From Paenibacillus sp. LHD-117 (lineage in GTDB: Bacteria > Bacillota > Bacilli > Paenibacillales > Paenibacillaceae): a DNA stretch of 64,000 bases. Shown here piece after piece: positions 47,270 to 57,896 of this stretch (positions are counted from its first letter, which is position 1; every line of letters begins with the position of its first letter). A program made the translations under genes and the position numbers. Location of the stretch: contig NZ_JAVFVT010000004.1 in assembly GCF_030929555.1 (NCBI RefSeq), positions 62,001 through 126,000 on the forward strand. Direction: 5' to 3'. The notes below the pieces were generated by a model. The model did not search any database. It had not been told where the DNA came from and worked only from the letters and a program-made list of their open reading frames with translations.

Positions 47270-49231
47270 TTAACGATTCAGCCATGGCCGGCTGCCGATC
47301 GTCGTTTTTTTCTTCGGACGCGGTGCGACAGTCCGGATCGCCGCTTTTTTGCCTTTTTTGCGCGGTTTCGGAGCGGCGAATTTGCCGGAGGTTTGTTTCG
47401 GCTGCTCCAACTCGTCTTCGCGCTTGCCGCCGCAGCCGCAATCGTCATTCGCGGTATTGGCCGTTTGAACAGGCGACACCCCTGCGTTTTGCTGCCAGAG
47501 CGGGTATGGCGCATATGGCGGGTAAGTCATCGGATAACCGCCTCCGTCATAACTTGGCATCGACAAGGTCGACATCGTGCTCGGAAGCCCTTTCGTCGGC
47601 ATGCCCGACATTGGCGAGACCATGCCCGCATTTGGCATGTTCGACAACGGCGACACCATGCCCGCATTGGACATGTTCGACAGCGGCGATACCATGCCCG
47701 CATTGGACATGTTCGACAGCGGCGACACCATGCCCGCATTGGACATGTTCGACAGCGGCGACACCATGCCCGCATTGGACATGTTCGACAGCGGCGACAC
47801 CATGCCCGCATTGGACATGTTCGACAGCGGTGACACCATGCCATTCTCGTTCATGCCCGAAAATGCTTCAGGATAACCCCAACCAGGGCCACCTCCGCCG
47901 TAAGGCATAGGTAAAGGATACCCCGTCATGAAGGTTCCCGGCGGGCAATCGTATGGGAACATCGGCGCCATTTCGCCGTATGGGGATATTCCGCCATGCG
48001 CTCCGTACGGCGAAACGCTCGGTTGATGGTTCATATAGATCGCTTCGGTAGCCGGCACGTAGTATTGCTGGAACAAATTCATATCCATGTTCTGCATGTA
48101 TTCGGAATGGGCCGGGCTCACTTTATGCTCGACCGGCTTCTCGATCGGCAATGCTTTTTTGCCCGCGTAAGGAGTTGGCGAAACATTCGGTCCGGCATTG
48201 TTCGTCGACAGCGGAGCCATGTTGTTCGTGCTAAGCGGCGAAACGTTCGTCGACAGTGGAGCCACGTTGTTCGCGCTGAGCGGCGAAACCGGCGTATTCG
48301 GCAATGTTTTGCCTGTTCCGGCAGACAATGGCTCGACTTTGCCCGTGCCAAGCGGAGCAATGTTGGACGACAGCGGTTCGACCTTGCCCGTGCCGAGCGG
48401 CTCGACCTTGCCCGTACCCAGCGGCTCGACCTTGCCCGCGCCGAGCGGCTCGACCTTGCCTGTTCCCAGCGGCTCGACCTTGCCCGTACCTAGCGGTTCG
48501 ACCTTGCCCGTATCCAGCGGCTCGACTTTACCTGTACCTAGCGGTTCGACCTTGCCCGTATCCAGCGGCTCGACTTTACCTGTACCTAGCGGTTCGACCT
48601 TGCCCGTATCCAGCGGCTCGACTTTCGTTTCCTTCGGTGCTGGCGCCGGGGCTGGGTTTGGAACCGGCGATACGATCGGGCCGGTTGGCGTTTTTCCGGC
48701 GATCGGTGCCGTATTTTTTTTGTCCGTCGCAAGTCCCGTCAGCGTCTTGCCGATCGCCGCCGGAGCGGTCGACAGCTTGCCGACGATGCCTTGCACGCCC
48801 TGCTTGATCGATGTCGGGTGCAGAGGATGCGCGACGCCCGTCGGCGTCTTCCCTGGGTTGCTCATCGCATGCATGGCGGATGCCGGCACGATCGTATCGG
48901 CTTTTGGTATGTTTACGACTTCCCCCGTCAGAAGCACGTTCGGGTTTTTCAGATGCGGATTGGCATAAATCATCGTCGCCAGCGGAACGCCCCATGCTTT
49001 CGAAAGCTTCCACAACGTATCCCCTTGCTTCACGACATGCTGATGCATAACTTCCATTCCACTGATGCCGTTTTGTCCTTGCACGGTTGGGATTTTTAGT
49101 TTCATCCCCACCTCAAGAACATCCGGGTTCGTAATGCCCGGGTTCAAGCTCAAAATTTCTTCGATCGAAACATTGTATTTTTGGCCGATGAAATACAACG
49201 TATCGCCTTTTTTTACGAGATGGATTTTCAC
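47270..49231 (-). CDS. LysM-domain spore coat assembly protein, SafA-like, with two tandem repeat tracts
   Basis: 653 residues from the GTG at 49231 (AGGAGG 10 nt upstream). Two LysM domains come first: IHLVKKGDTLYFIGQKYNVS...GMKLKIP and HVVKQGDTLWKLSKAWGVP...GEVVNIPK. Then a low-complexity region with about a dozen VEPLGTGK-type octapeptides (around residues 202-300), PLS-N-x segments, a Tyr/Met/Pro-rich part, seven NAGMVSPLSNMS dodecapeptides (around 458-545), CGCGG, and a basic tail (PKPRKKGKKAA). LysM binds peptidoglycan. SafA organises the inner coat; the order bofC-safA and the composition support that role. It is longer than B. subtilis SafA (about 390). Confidence 0.8.
   Translation of the reverse strand: MKIHLVKKGDTLYFIGQKYNVSIEEILSLNPGITNPDVLEVGMKLKIPTVQGQNGISGMEVMHQHVVKQGDTLWKLSKAWGVPLATMIYANPHLKNPNVLLTGEVVNIPKADTIVPASAMHAMSNPGKTPTGVAHPLHPTSIKQGVQGIVGKLSTAPAAIGKTLTGLATDKKNTAPIAGKTPTGPIVSPVPNPAPAPAPKETKVEPLDTGKVEPLGTGKVEPLDTGKVEPLGTGKVEPLDTGKVEPLGTGKVEPLGTGKVEPLGAGKVEPLGTGKVEPLGTGKVEPLSSNIAPLGTGKVEPLSAGTGKTLPNTPVSPLSANNVAPLSTNVSPLSTNNMAPLSTNNAGPNVSPTPYAGKKALPIEKPVEHKVSPAHSEYMQNMDMNLFQQYYVPATEAIYMNHQPSVSPYGAHGGISPYGEMAPMFPYDCPPGTFMTGYPLPMPYGGGGPGWGYPEAFSGMNENGMVSPLSNMSNAGMVSPLSNMSNAGMVSPLSNMSNAGMVSPLSNMSNAGMVSPLSNMSNAGMVSPLSNMPNAGMVSPMSGMPTKGLPSTMSTLSMPSYDGGGYPMTYPPYAPYPLWQQNAGVSPVQTANTANDDCGCGGKREDELEQPKQTSGKFAAPKPRKKGKKAAIRTVAPRPKKKTTIGSRPWLNR
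47599..47856. repeat. 36-nt tandem repeat inside the safA-like gene
   Basis: About seven units of 36 nt (on the plus strand beginning CATGCCCGCATTGGACATGT) coding for NAGMVSPLSNMS. The middle units are almost identical at the nucleotide level. The outer units diverge (NENG..., then MPTKG). Confidence 0.9.
48340..48626. repeat. 24/48-nt tandem repeat inside the safA-like gene
   Basis: Octapeptide-coding units of 24 nt (VEPL[GD]TGK). From about 48505 to 48626 alternating units form an exact 48-nt higher-order repeat, as shown by TTGCCCGTATCCAGCGGCTC recurring at 48-nt intervals. Confidence 0.9.
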
Positions 49232-49334
49232 TCGCCGACAACCTCCTGTCACGTTCTGGATAACTCGGCACGGCTAATGCCTGTTATCAATCTCTACATC
49301 CTATGCAGCACATGGGCAGGTGTCGCCATCTTCG

Positions 49335-49383
49335 CAAAAAAAACCTGCCCGGACGCATGTCTCCATGTCGCCCCGGGCAGGTT
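49335..49383 (-). terminator. Terminator after ilvE
   Basis: AACCTGCCCGG pairs with CCGGGCAGGTT around an inner GACATGGAGACATG loop on the minus strand, followed by T residues. It separates ilvE from the safA-like gene. Confidence 0.9.
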
Positions 49384-49398
49384 CTTCGCAAATATGCG

Positions 49399-50280
49399 TT
49401 ATTCGTAAACTTTAACTCCGTCGACCGTAACGATGCTGCGGAACTGCTCAAGCAGATGCGTCGTGATCGGGCCGGCTTGTCCGGAACCGATTTTGCGTCC
49501 ATCGACTTCGCGAACCGCGATAACTTCGGCAGCCGTGCCCGTGAAGAACACTTCGTCCGCGACGTACACGTCGTGCAGCGTGAACGGCTCTTCCTTCAGC
49601 TTGTAGCCAAGCTTGCCGCAAAGCTCCATGATCGCAGCGCGCGTAATGCCTTCCAGCGCGCCGATGTAGCATGGAGGCGTATAAACGACGTTGTTTTTGA
49701 TGATGAAAATATTGTCGCTGGAGCCTTCCGCCACGTAACCTTGCGCGTTCAGCATGATCGCTTCGCCGACGCCGGCGAGGTTCGCCTGGATTTTGACCAG
49801 GATGTTGTTCAGGTAGTTCAGCGATTTGATCTTTGGATTCAGCGCGTCCGGAATGTTGCGTCGCTGGGATACCGATACGGACACGAGACCGTTGCGATAA
49901 GCCTCCTCCGGGTAGATCGCCAGCTGCTCCACGATAATGATGACGAAAGCGGAAGGGCAGCGGCGAGGATCAAGCCCAAGATTGCCGGGACCACGGGATA
50001 CGACGAGGCGAATGTAGCCGTCGCGCAGCTCGTTGCGGCGAATCGTCTCGACGAGCGCGGCTTGCATTTCGTCGATCGTAAGCGGAATGTCGAGCATGAT
50101 CGATTTGGCTGAATCGTACAGCCTGTCAAGATGCTCCTTGCATTTGAAAATATTTCCCTCATAAATGCGAATGCCTTCGAAAATGCCGTCCCCGTACAAA
50201 AAGCCGTGATCGTAGACGGAAACTTTCGCGTCTTCCTTCGATACGAAATCGCCGTTTAAGTAAATCCATTGCTGTGCCAT
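49399..50280 (-). CDS. ilvE: Branched-chain amino acid aminotransferase (class IV)
   Basis: 293 residues, class IV PLP fold. YLNGDFVSKEDAKVSVYDHGFLYGDGIFEGIRIY at the start, the PLP lysine in ALNPKIKSLNYLNNILVKI, EGSSDNIFIIKNN, and the ligand-binding end FFTGTAAEVIAVREVDGRKIG. It interconverts Leu/Ile/Val and their 2-oxo acids. D-amino acid aminotransferases share the fold, but the SLNYLNNI and EVIPV-like motifs favour IlvE. It is last in the pheB-hom-thrB-pheA-ilvE series and has its own terminator. Confidence 0.92.
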   Translation of the reverse strand: MAQQWIYLNGDFVSKEDAKVSVYDHGFLYGDGIFEGIRIYEGNIFKCKEHLDRLYDSAKSIMLDIPLTIDEMQAALVETIRRNELRDGYIRLVVSRGPGNLGLDPRRCPSAFVIIIVEQLAIYPEEAYRNGLVSVSVSQRRNIPDALNPKIKSLNYLNNILVKIQANLAGVGEAIMLNAQGYVAEGSSDNIFIIKNNVVYTPPCYIGALEGITRAAIMELCGKLGYKLKEEPFTLHDVYVADEVFFTGTAAEVIAVREVDGRKIGSGQAGPITTHLLEQFRSIVTVDGVKVYE

Positions 50281-50346
50281 ACCTTCCCTTGCACCTCCGA
50301 GAAATAGTCATTCCAATCGCTTTTCGTTGTCGTTAGGTTCCCCAAT

Positions 50347-51219
50347 TTACAGCAGCTGCTCATAGGTGAAGCTTGGATAACAGCCGAGGATGCGAATCTG
50401 GCAACCGATCGCTTCGATCTCTTGAAGCGCCGCGGGCAACAGCACCGTATCCAGCGACATCTCGATTTCGATATAAAAATAATAATTGCCGAGCTTCTTC
50501 TTCGTCGGTCTCGATTCGATGCGGGACAGATTGATGCGCCGCCAAGCGAACGCCGACAATACTTGATGCAGCGCGCCCGGGTAATCTTCGGGCAGCGTAA
50601 TCAGAATGCTAGTTTTCACGCGTTCCGACTTGCGGGCCGTATACGGCTCGGAGCCGACGAGCATGAACCGCGTATAGTTATTGTCGTGATCCGTCACTTC
50701 GGGCGCCAAGATGTCGAGGCCGTTGTTCGCGGCCGCGATGCGGGTGCCGATCGCCGTAATGCCCTCGTTCGGATGGTCGCGGACGATGCGCACCGCTTCC
50801 GCGGTACTGCTCACATGCTCCGTCTCCGCTTGCGGCATGCGCTCGCGAAGGAACTGCGTACATTGCGCCATCGCCACGGGATGGCTGATAACTTTCTTGA
50901 TGCGGGTCAGATCCAACTCGCCCGACTCGCCCGACAGCTCGGAGCGTCTTCCAATCAAGTTCTGAATGGAGGGATACACCCATTCCGCCTGCATCGGAAG
51001 ATCGACTTCATGCACAAGCCAATCCATATGTAGGCTCACGGAGCCTTCGATCGTATTCTCGATCGGAATGATGCTGTAATCGCTGACGCCGTTTACGGTC
51101 GACAGGAACACGTCGGAGATCATCCGATGATGTTTCCATCCGACCTCTTCCCCGGCAAACAGCTGCTTCGCCGCTTCATCCGACACGGAGCCCGCAGGCA
51201 ATAACGCTATCGTCTTCAT
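50347..51219 (-). CDS. pheA: Prephenate dehydratase
   Basis: 290 residues. Catalytic domain with YSIIPIENTIEGSVSLHMDWL, IGTRIAAANNGLDILAPEVTDHDNNYTRFMLVG, and C-terminal ACT domain SILITLPEDYPGALHQVLSAFAWRRINLSRIESRPTKKKLGNYYFYIEIE, whose ESRP motif gives phenylalanine feedback inhibition. It makes phenylpyruvate from prephenate. The ATG at 51219 overlaps the thrB stop (ATGA), with AAGGAG 10 nt upstream. Prephenate is also the precursor used by the U32 tRNA-hydroxylation system. Confidence 0.95.
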   Translation of the reverse strand: MKTIALLPAGSVSDEAAKQLFAGEEVGWKHHRMISDVFLSTVNGVSDYSIIPIENTIEGSVSLHMDWLVHEVDLPMQAEWVYPSIQNLIGRRSELSGESGELDLTRIKKVISHPVAMAQCTQFLRERMPQAETEHVSSTAEAVRIVRDHPNEGITAIGTRIAAANNGLDILAPEVTDHDNNYTRFMLVGSEPYTARKSERVKTSILITLPEDYPGALHQVLSAFAWRRINLSRIESRPTKKKLGNYYFYIEIEMSLDTVLLPAALQEIEAIGCQIRILGCYPSFTYEQLL

Positions 51220-52262
51220 GCTTTGACTTCTCCTTTGATTCGATCAAGCAACGTTGGCGCATCCGCAACCGCTTGGGCGTCCGGCAATTGCTCCACCGTC
51301 ACGGCCGGTCCGCAGCCGCATGGCGCAAGCCACATCGTCTCTGCCTCGATGCCTTCCTTTCGCAGCGTTTCCTGCAAAAAACGTTCCAGCTCCGCCTTCG
51401 ACGAGCTGGCCGCGTCCACGAAAGCGATCAGCGTCGGGCCGGCTCCGCTGAGCGCTGCGCCAAGCGCGCCAAACTCCGTCGCGCGCTCGAGAATCTCCGT
51501 CATGCCGGGGATAAGCGCCGCGCGGTAAGGCTGGTGCAGCCGATCCTTCATCGCATGCCGGATCAACTCGAGCTCACCGCCAGCCAGCGCGGCGACGAGG
51601 AGCGAGCTGCGGCCGACGTTATAGACGGCATCGGCCATCGAGAGCTGTGAAGGCAGCGCGTGCCTCGCCTTCTCCGTCGACAGCTGGAACGCCGGAATGG
51701 CCACCAGCGTCTCCAGCCTCGCATGCGGCTCGATTCGCGCGTAATGCGCGCTCTCGCCGTCCCAAGCCGCGACGACGATGCCACCGAACAGCGAGGCGCC
51801 GACGTTGTCGGGATGGCCTTCCAGCGCCGTTGCCAGCTGGAACAGCTTATCGTCGCCAAGCGGGCTTCCGATCAGCGCGTTTGCGGCGACGAGCGCTCCG
51901 ATGATCGCCGACGCGCTGCTTCCGAGGCCGCGCGTGAGCGGAATATCGCTGTACATCGCGATGTCCAACTCCGGAACGCTGACGCCCGCCTCGTCGAACA
52001 CGAGCTGGGCGACCTTATAGATTAAGTTGCTTTTGTCCCGCGGTAATCCGTCCATGCCCTCTCCATACAGCCGGAACGACGTCTCCCCCGTACGGGACTC
52101 CGACATTTCGACCCAGGCGAATAGCGACAGCGCCATCCCGAGCGAATCGAACCCCGGACCCAGATTGGCCGTGCTGGCCGGCACCTTCACGGTTACACGG
52201 CGATTGTCCGTGTTTCCTGTCTTCGTTAACATCCTGCTTTCCATGCTCCCTGCTCCGTTCAT
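51216..52262 (-). CDS. thrB: Homoserine kinase
   Basis: 348 residues, GHMP kinase. VPASTANLGPGFDSLGMALSLF at the start, the ATP motif PLTRGLGSSASAIIGALVAAN, and GAALSGAGPTLIAFVD near the end. It phosphorylates homoserine on the way to threonine. The ATG at 52262 follows AAGGGT in the hom stop region; the ATG at 52244 (GGAG 8 nt upstream) is also possible. A threonine synthase gene (thrC), usual between hom and thrB, is absent here. Confidence 0.94.
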   Translation of the reverse strand: MNGAGSMESRMLTKTGNTDNRRVTVKVPASTANLGPGFDSLGMALSLFAWVEMSESRTGETSFRLYGEGMDGLPRDKSNLIYKVAQLVFDEAGVSVPELDIAMYSDIPLTRGLGSSASAIIGALVAANALIGSPLGDDKLFQLATALEGHPDNVGASLFGGIVVAAWDGESAHYARIEPHARLETLVAIPAFQLSTEKARHALPSQLSMADAVYNVGRSSLLVAALAGGELELIRHAMKDRLHQPYRAALIPGMTEILERATEFGALGAALSGAGPTLIAFVDAASSSKAELERFLQETLRKEGIEAETMWLAPCGCGPAVTVEQLPDAQAVADAPTLLDRIKGEVKA

Positions 52263-52266
52263 CGGC

Positions 52267-53553
52267 TTACCCTTCAACCCGGTAAACGCTTTTCACCTTG
52301 TACACGACGTCCAGCGATTCGAACGTCTGAAGCACCTTCTGGACGGCTGCCTTGCTGGCGTCATGCGTAATAATGATGATTTCGGCGTCGGGGTTGTTCG
52401 GATTCGGCTGCTGCAGCACGGACTCCAGGCTAACCTCGTATTCCGCGAACGACTGCGTGATTCGCGCGAGTACGCCAGCGCGATCGGCAACATGCAGCAA
52501 GAGGAAATATTTCGACGAAATCTGGTCGTCCGTCTTCAGCTTCGTTTCCTTGTAGGCCAAGCTGCTTTGTTTGCCGTTTACGCCCAGCTTCAGGTTCTTC
52601 ACGACCGCGACAAGATCCGCCACGATCGAAGTCGCCGTCGGCAGCTCGCCCGCACCCGCGCCGTAGAACATCGTCTCTCCGACCGCTTCGCCGTATACGT
52701 ATACCGCGTTAAACACGCCGCCCACCGAAGCGATCGGATGCGTCTTCTTCACCATTGTAGGCTGCACGCTAATGCTCACCAAATCGTCTTGGCGCTCCGC
52801 GATGCCGAGCAGCTTGAGCTCGTAGCCAAGGCGCTTCGCGTACAGGATGTCTTCCTTGCTCACGGACGAGATGCCTTTGACCGACACGTCCTCCAGCGCT
52901 ACGTTGGAACGGAAGCCGAGCGTCGCCAAAATCGTCATCTTGCGTGCGGCGTCAAGCCCTTCCACGTCGGAAGTCGGATCCGCTTCGGCATAACCAAGCT
53001 CCTGCGCTTCTTTCAGCACGTCCCCGTAAGTGGCGCCTTCTTGGCTCATCTTCGTCAGGATGTAGTTCGTCGTCCCGTTAACGATGCCCATAATTTTCGT
53101 GATCCGATCGGAAGAGAAGCCTTCCACAAGCGTGCGCAGAATCGGAATGCCGCCGGCTACGCTCGCTTCGTACAAGACGTCGCAGCGGTTCTCCTGCGCC
53201 TTCGCGAGAATCTCGGGACCGTGCATCGCCATCAAGTCCTTGTTGGCGGTGACGACATGCTTGCCAAGCGACAACGCCTCGAGAATGTATTCCTTCGTAT
53301 GCGGAATTCCGCCCATCACCTCGACGATGACGTCGATCTCCGGATGGCGGATAATTTCCCACGGATCCTCCGTCAGCTTATCCGGGTCGATCGATATCGA
53401 ACGCGCCTTTGCTTTATTCTGCACCAGCACCTTCTCGATCATTATCGGCGATCCCACTTGGCTTTGGAGATCCTCCTGATGACCCTCGACGATGCGAACA
53501 ACGCCCGTTCCAACCGTACCTAGCCCGAGCAATCCTACCTTTATCGGCTTCAT
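52267..53553 (-). CDS. hom: Homoserine dehydrogenase
   Basis: 428 residues. NAD(P) motif KVGLLGLGTVGTGVVRIVE, catalytic region GGIPILRTLVEGFSSDRITKIMGIVNGTTNYIL and DPTSDVEGLDAARKMTILATL, and a C-terminal ACT domain (YFLLLHVADRAGVLARITQSFAEYEVSLESVLQ) for threonine inhibition. It reduces aspartate semialdehyde to homoserine. The ATG at 53553 has GGAGG 6 nt upstream. It lies between pheB and thrB. Confidence 0.95.
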   Translation of the reverse strand: MKPIKVGLLGLGTVGTGVVRIVEGHQEDLQSQVGSPIMIEKVLVQNKAKARSISIDPDKLTEDPWEIIRHPEIDVIVEVMGGIPHTKEYILEALSLGKHVVTANKDLMAMHGPEILAKAQENRCDVLYEASVAGGIPILRTLVEGFSSDRITKIMGIVNGTTNYILTKMSQEGATYGDVLKEAQELGYAEADPTSDVEGLDAARKMTILATLGFRSNVALEDVSVKGISSVSKEDILYAKRLGYELKLLGIAERQDDLVSISVQPTMVKKTHPIASVGGVFNAVYVYGEAVGETMFYGAGAGELPTATSIVADLVAVVKNLKLGVNGKQSSLAYKETKLKTDDQISSKYFLLLHVADRAGVLARITQSFAEYEVSLESVLQQPNPNNPDAEIIIITHDASKAAVQKVLQTFESLDVVYKVKSVYRVEG

Positions 53554-53584
53554 ATACACCCTCCGTTGCTTCATTTATCCTTGT

Positions 53585-54022
53585 TTATCCTTGCCCGATA
53601 ACCGCTGCCTTCCGCACGCCCGTCTGGCGCCGCAGAAGCTCCAGCAGATCCGACAGCTCTCCCGCAAGCCCCGAAATATCGACCGATAGGACGACATTCG
53701 CGAAACCTTGCAGCGGGATGCTTTGATTCATCGTCAACACGTTGCCTTCTTGGCCCGCGACCAGTCCGAGCACGCTGGACAAGACGCCCGCCCGATGCTC
53801 CAGATCCATGGAGATCGTCACGATTCGCTCGCGGGCGATATCGTTCAGCGCGAACACGCCGTCCTTGTATTTGTAGAAGGCGCTGCGGCTAAGTCCGGCC
53901 CGCTCCACGGCTTCGTGAACGGTCGCGACCGCTCCGCTGCTCAGCAGCTCTTTCACCTGAATCGTCTTCTGAATCGCTTCCGGAAGGATATCCTCCCGGA
54001 CGACATAATAGCGTTCCGCCAC
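53585..54022 (-). CDS. pheB: ACT domain-containing protein PheB
   Basis: 145 residues from the GTG at 54022 (GGAGG 6 nt upstream); the long upstream extension is rejected. An N-terminal helix-turn-helix-like part (YYVVREDILPEAIQKTIQVKELL, then ERAGLSRSAFYKYKDGVF) is followed by an ACT domain (IVTISMDLEHRAGVLSSVLGLVAGQEGNVLTMNQSIPL). It probably senses an aromatic amino acid, but its role in B. subtilis is not settled. It is the first gene after a clear promoter and probably heads the amino-acid operon. Confidence 0.9.
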   Translation of the reverse strand: MAERYYVVREDILPEAIQKTIQVKELLSSGAVATVHEAVERAGLSRSAFYKYKDGVFALNDIARERIVTISMDLEHRAGVLSSVLGLVAGQEGNVLTMNQSIPLQGFANVVLSVDISGLAGELSDLLELLRRQTGVRKAAVIGQG

Positions 54023-54064
54023 TTCCGTCCTCCTCAAAAAGACAATTGTACACCTATAGTGGAC

Positions 54065-54093
54065 ATTATATCGGAATCCGGGTAGCGGGGCAA
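54065..54093 (-). promoter_or_regulatory. Sigma-A promoter of the pheB-hom-thrB-pheA-ilvE series
   Basis: TTGCCC (54093-54088), a 17-nt spacer, TATAAT (54070-54065) on the minus strand. A second -10-like TACAAT lies just downstream. Confidence 0.65.
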
Positions 54094-54104
54094 TAGGTAA
54101 AGCC

Positions 54105-54132
54105 AAAAAAAGACGACTGCCGTCGTCTTTTC
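54105..54132 (-). terminator. Terminator after obg
   Basis: AAAAGACGAC-GGCA-GTCGTC followed by seven T residues on the minus strand. Confidence 0.88.
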
Positions 54133-54194
54133 TTAGGTTCCAAAGGAATGAATCGCACTGTGCTGCAGGTGGCGGCAATAACGGTTCTCCTTGA

Positions 54195-56280
<2,086 letters not shown>

Positions 56281-56433
56281 TCCCAGAACCTGCCTTCTTC
56301 GGAATTACTAGCTTACCCAGTATACCATGCTCGTCTAATGCGGTCATCAGCTAAAAACCGCGCGGTTTAGGTGTAAAAGGCTGTCGTCGACATTCAGCGG
56401 AGAACCGACTTCGCGAATATATCGCCAATAAAA

Positions 56434-56477
56434 ATGAAACAAAAGCCCCGGACCAAGCTAAGCTGGCCGGGGCTTTC
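56434..56477 (-). terminator. Terminator after rpmA
   Basis: AAAGCCCCGG pairs with CCGGGGCTTT around CCAGCTTAGCTTGG on the minus strand, then TTGTTTC. Confidence 0.88.
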
Positions 56478-56486
56478 GGTTGCGAT

Positions 56487-56798
56487 TTAGGCTTCTACTG
56501 CAGCTGCAACAGGAGCTTGATCAACAGGGTATACGCTCACTTTCTTGCGATCGCGACCCAGACGCTCGAACTTGACGACGCCGTCTACTTTCGCGTACAG
56601 CGTATCGTCCTTGCCGATGCCTACGTTCGTTCCCGGGTGGATCTTCGTTCCGCGCTGGCGGAACAAGATGCTTCCGCCGGATACCACTTGGCCGTCGGCG
56701 CGTTTAGCGCCAAGACGTTTGGACTGCGAGTCGCGTCCGTTCTTCGTGGAACCTACGCCCTTCTTGGATGCGAATAGCTGAAGATTCAGTTTCAACAT
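56487..56798 (-). CDS. rpmA: 50S ribosomal protein L27 with cleavable leader
   Basis: 103 residues. It begins [30 protein letters not shown], the Firmicute form in which nine residues before SKKG (the LQLFA|S site) must be removed by Prp so that the mature N-terminus can reach the peptidyl-transferase centre. The rest ([29 protein letters not shown]) is standard L27. The ATG at 56798 has GGAGGGG 6 nt upstream; a 17-residue extension is rejected. Confidence 0.97.
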   Translation of the reverse strand: MLKLNLQLFASKKGVGSTKNGRDSQSKRLGAKRADGQVVSGGSILFRQRGTKIHPGTNVGIGKDDTLYAKVDGVVKFERLGRDRKKVSVYPVDQAPVAAAVEA

Positions 56799-56845
56799 GG
56801 TGTACCCCTCCTTCTTCTCGAAAATGGTCTCTCGCCGGCACTCGC

Positions 56846-57178
56846 TCAAACGAGCTGTTCCCGCAAGACGACGAATTTGCCGTATGATGTAGCGATCGTC
56901 TCCAGCATCACGATCATCGATTCGAGCAGCAGCTGCATCCGGCCATCCTTGTCTGCTTCTGGCAGAACCGGGATGTCCGACGACAACCAGCCGTTCTTCA
57001 TCGAATAGGGAAGCTGGACGCCCGCTAAAGCTTCAATCGCGTTCACCGTGCCGACCGAAACGGCCGACACGCCGGCGCAGACGATGTCTTTGCCGGGCTT
57101 CGCATATTTCGCATGTCCTTCGACCGCGAACGATACGATGCGCCTGTCAGCGTTCCGAACGATCGTAACGGATATCAT
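56846..57178 (-). CDS. prp: Ribosomal-processing cysteine protease Prp
   Basis: 110 residues. Catalytic His22 in [13 protein letters not shown] and Cys34 in [18 protein letters not shown], the conserved dyad of the family. It removes the N-terminal leader of L27, whose gene follows. The position between rplU and rpmA is the conserved one (ysxB in B. subtilis). The ATG at 57178 is used. Confidence 0.96.
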   Translation of the reverse strand: MISVTIVRNADRRIVSFAVEGHAKYAKPGKDIVCAGVSAVSVGTVNAIEALAGVQLPYSMKNGWLSSDIPVLPEADKDGRMQLLLESMIVMLETIATSYGKFVVLREQLV

Positions 57179-57190
57179 GAGATCATCCTC

Positions 57191-57502
57191 TTACGCTTGG
57201 ATTTTCTCGATCGTTACTTTCGTGTAAGGCTGACGATGACCTTGCTTACGACGGTAGTTCTTTTTGGCTTTGTATTTGTAAACGATGATTTTTTGGCCTT
57301 TGCCGTGTTTCTCGACTTTGCCTGTAACGCTTGCGCCGGATACAACCGGAGCGCCTGTTACGAATCCGTCTTTGCCGGATACAGCCAGGACACGGTCGAA
57401 CGTTACGTTCTCGCCTTCGTTTCCGTCCAGTTTCTCGATGTAGATCACATCGCCTTCCTGAACTTTGTATTGCTTGCCGCCAGTTTCAATGATTGCGAAC
57501 AT
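57191..57502 (-). CDS. rplU: 50S ribosomal protein L21
   Basis: 103 residues: [68 protein letters not shown]. Standard length and motifs. The ATG at 57502 follows AAGGAGGTGC. A probable L21 leader RNA lies directly upstream and would control rplU, prp and rpmA together. Confidence 0.97.
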   Translation of the reverse strand: MFAIIETGGKQYKVQEGDVIYIEKLDGNEGENVTFDRVLAVSGKDGFVTGAPVVSGASVTGKVEKHGKGQKIIVYKYKAKKNYRRKQGHRQPYTKVTIEKIQA

Positions 57503-57605
57503 AGTTGGTGCACCTCCTTATTGTCGAAGACTCGCCTGAGTCAGGTGGCCGAGCTAGCGCAGCGCTTGTGAACCTGTTCGGAGCGGTACCTGTGAACCCC
57601 TCGGA
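57503..57605 (-). promoter_or_regulatory. Probable L21 leader RNA of rplU-prp-rpmA
   Basis: The minus-strand sequence between the repeat and rplU is GC-rich and structured, with GGTACCGCTCCGAACAGG and GTTCACAAGCGC, which I recall as hallmarks of the Firmicute L21 leader (Rfam family). It would let L21 or another product repress its own operon. The call is from memory, not from a search. Confidence 0.55.
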
Positions 57606-57617
57606 CTTATAGAAGTT

Positions 57618-57822
57618 GTTCAAAAAACTCGCTTTTGATCACGAAGTTTACCAAGAAGCTTATTCGACATCGAATCTTAAATTCAGCCGGAACTAAGCGA
57701 ATGCTTACGAAGTATGTTTCCTCCGGAAACATTGCAGGTGCTCACGTAGCTATCACTACGCTCCGCTCCTCATTTCCTAGCTTCATTCAACCTTCTCGGT
57801 GCTGAAAACCGTTTTTTTGAAC
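57618..57822 (+). repeat. Dispersed element, copy 4 (long type, 205 bp)
   Basis: Starts GTTCAAAAAACTCGCTTTTG and ends AAAACCGTTTTTTTGAAC. The central hairpin is CGTAG-CTATCA-CTACG. It carries the long-type insert with ATGTTTCC-TCC-GGAAACAT. ACTTATA occurs just outside both ends (57605-57611 and again at 57821), a possible target duplication. It lies between rng (stop 57897) and the L21 leader. Confidence 0.87.
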
Positions 57823-57896
57823 TTATACTTATAGTCTCAAAATGTACACCCAAACAGTTTATCATATCCAATCGCCCAGTTCAACCGTTAATTACG

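Noticed and set aside
47599..48626. Regular repeats resembling a CRISPR array
   Set aside because: The units are in frame in a coding gene, tandem without unique spacers, and translate to periodic peptides; no cas genes are nearby.
52027..53523. A 498-codon open frame on the plus strand, antisense to hom and thrB
   Set aside because: The minus-strand frame codes for clear Hom and ThrB. The antisense frame has Arg/His/Asp-rich composition with no motif or ribosome site and comes from GC-rich codon use. The same holds for long antisense frames over aspS/tcdA (22417-23586), the AI-2E gene (9624-10796), secD (33885-35288) and obg (54420-55565).
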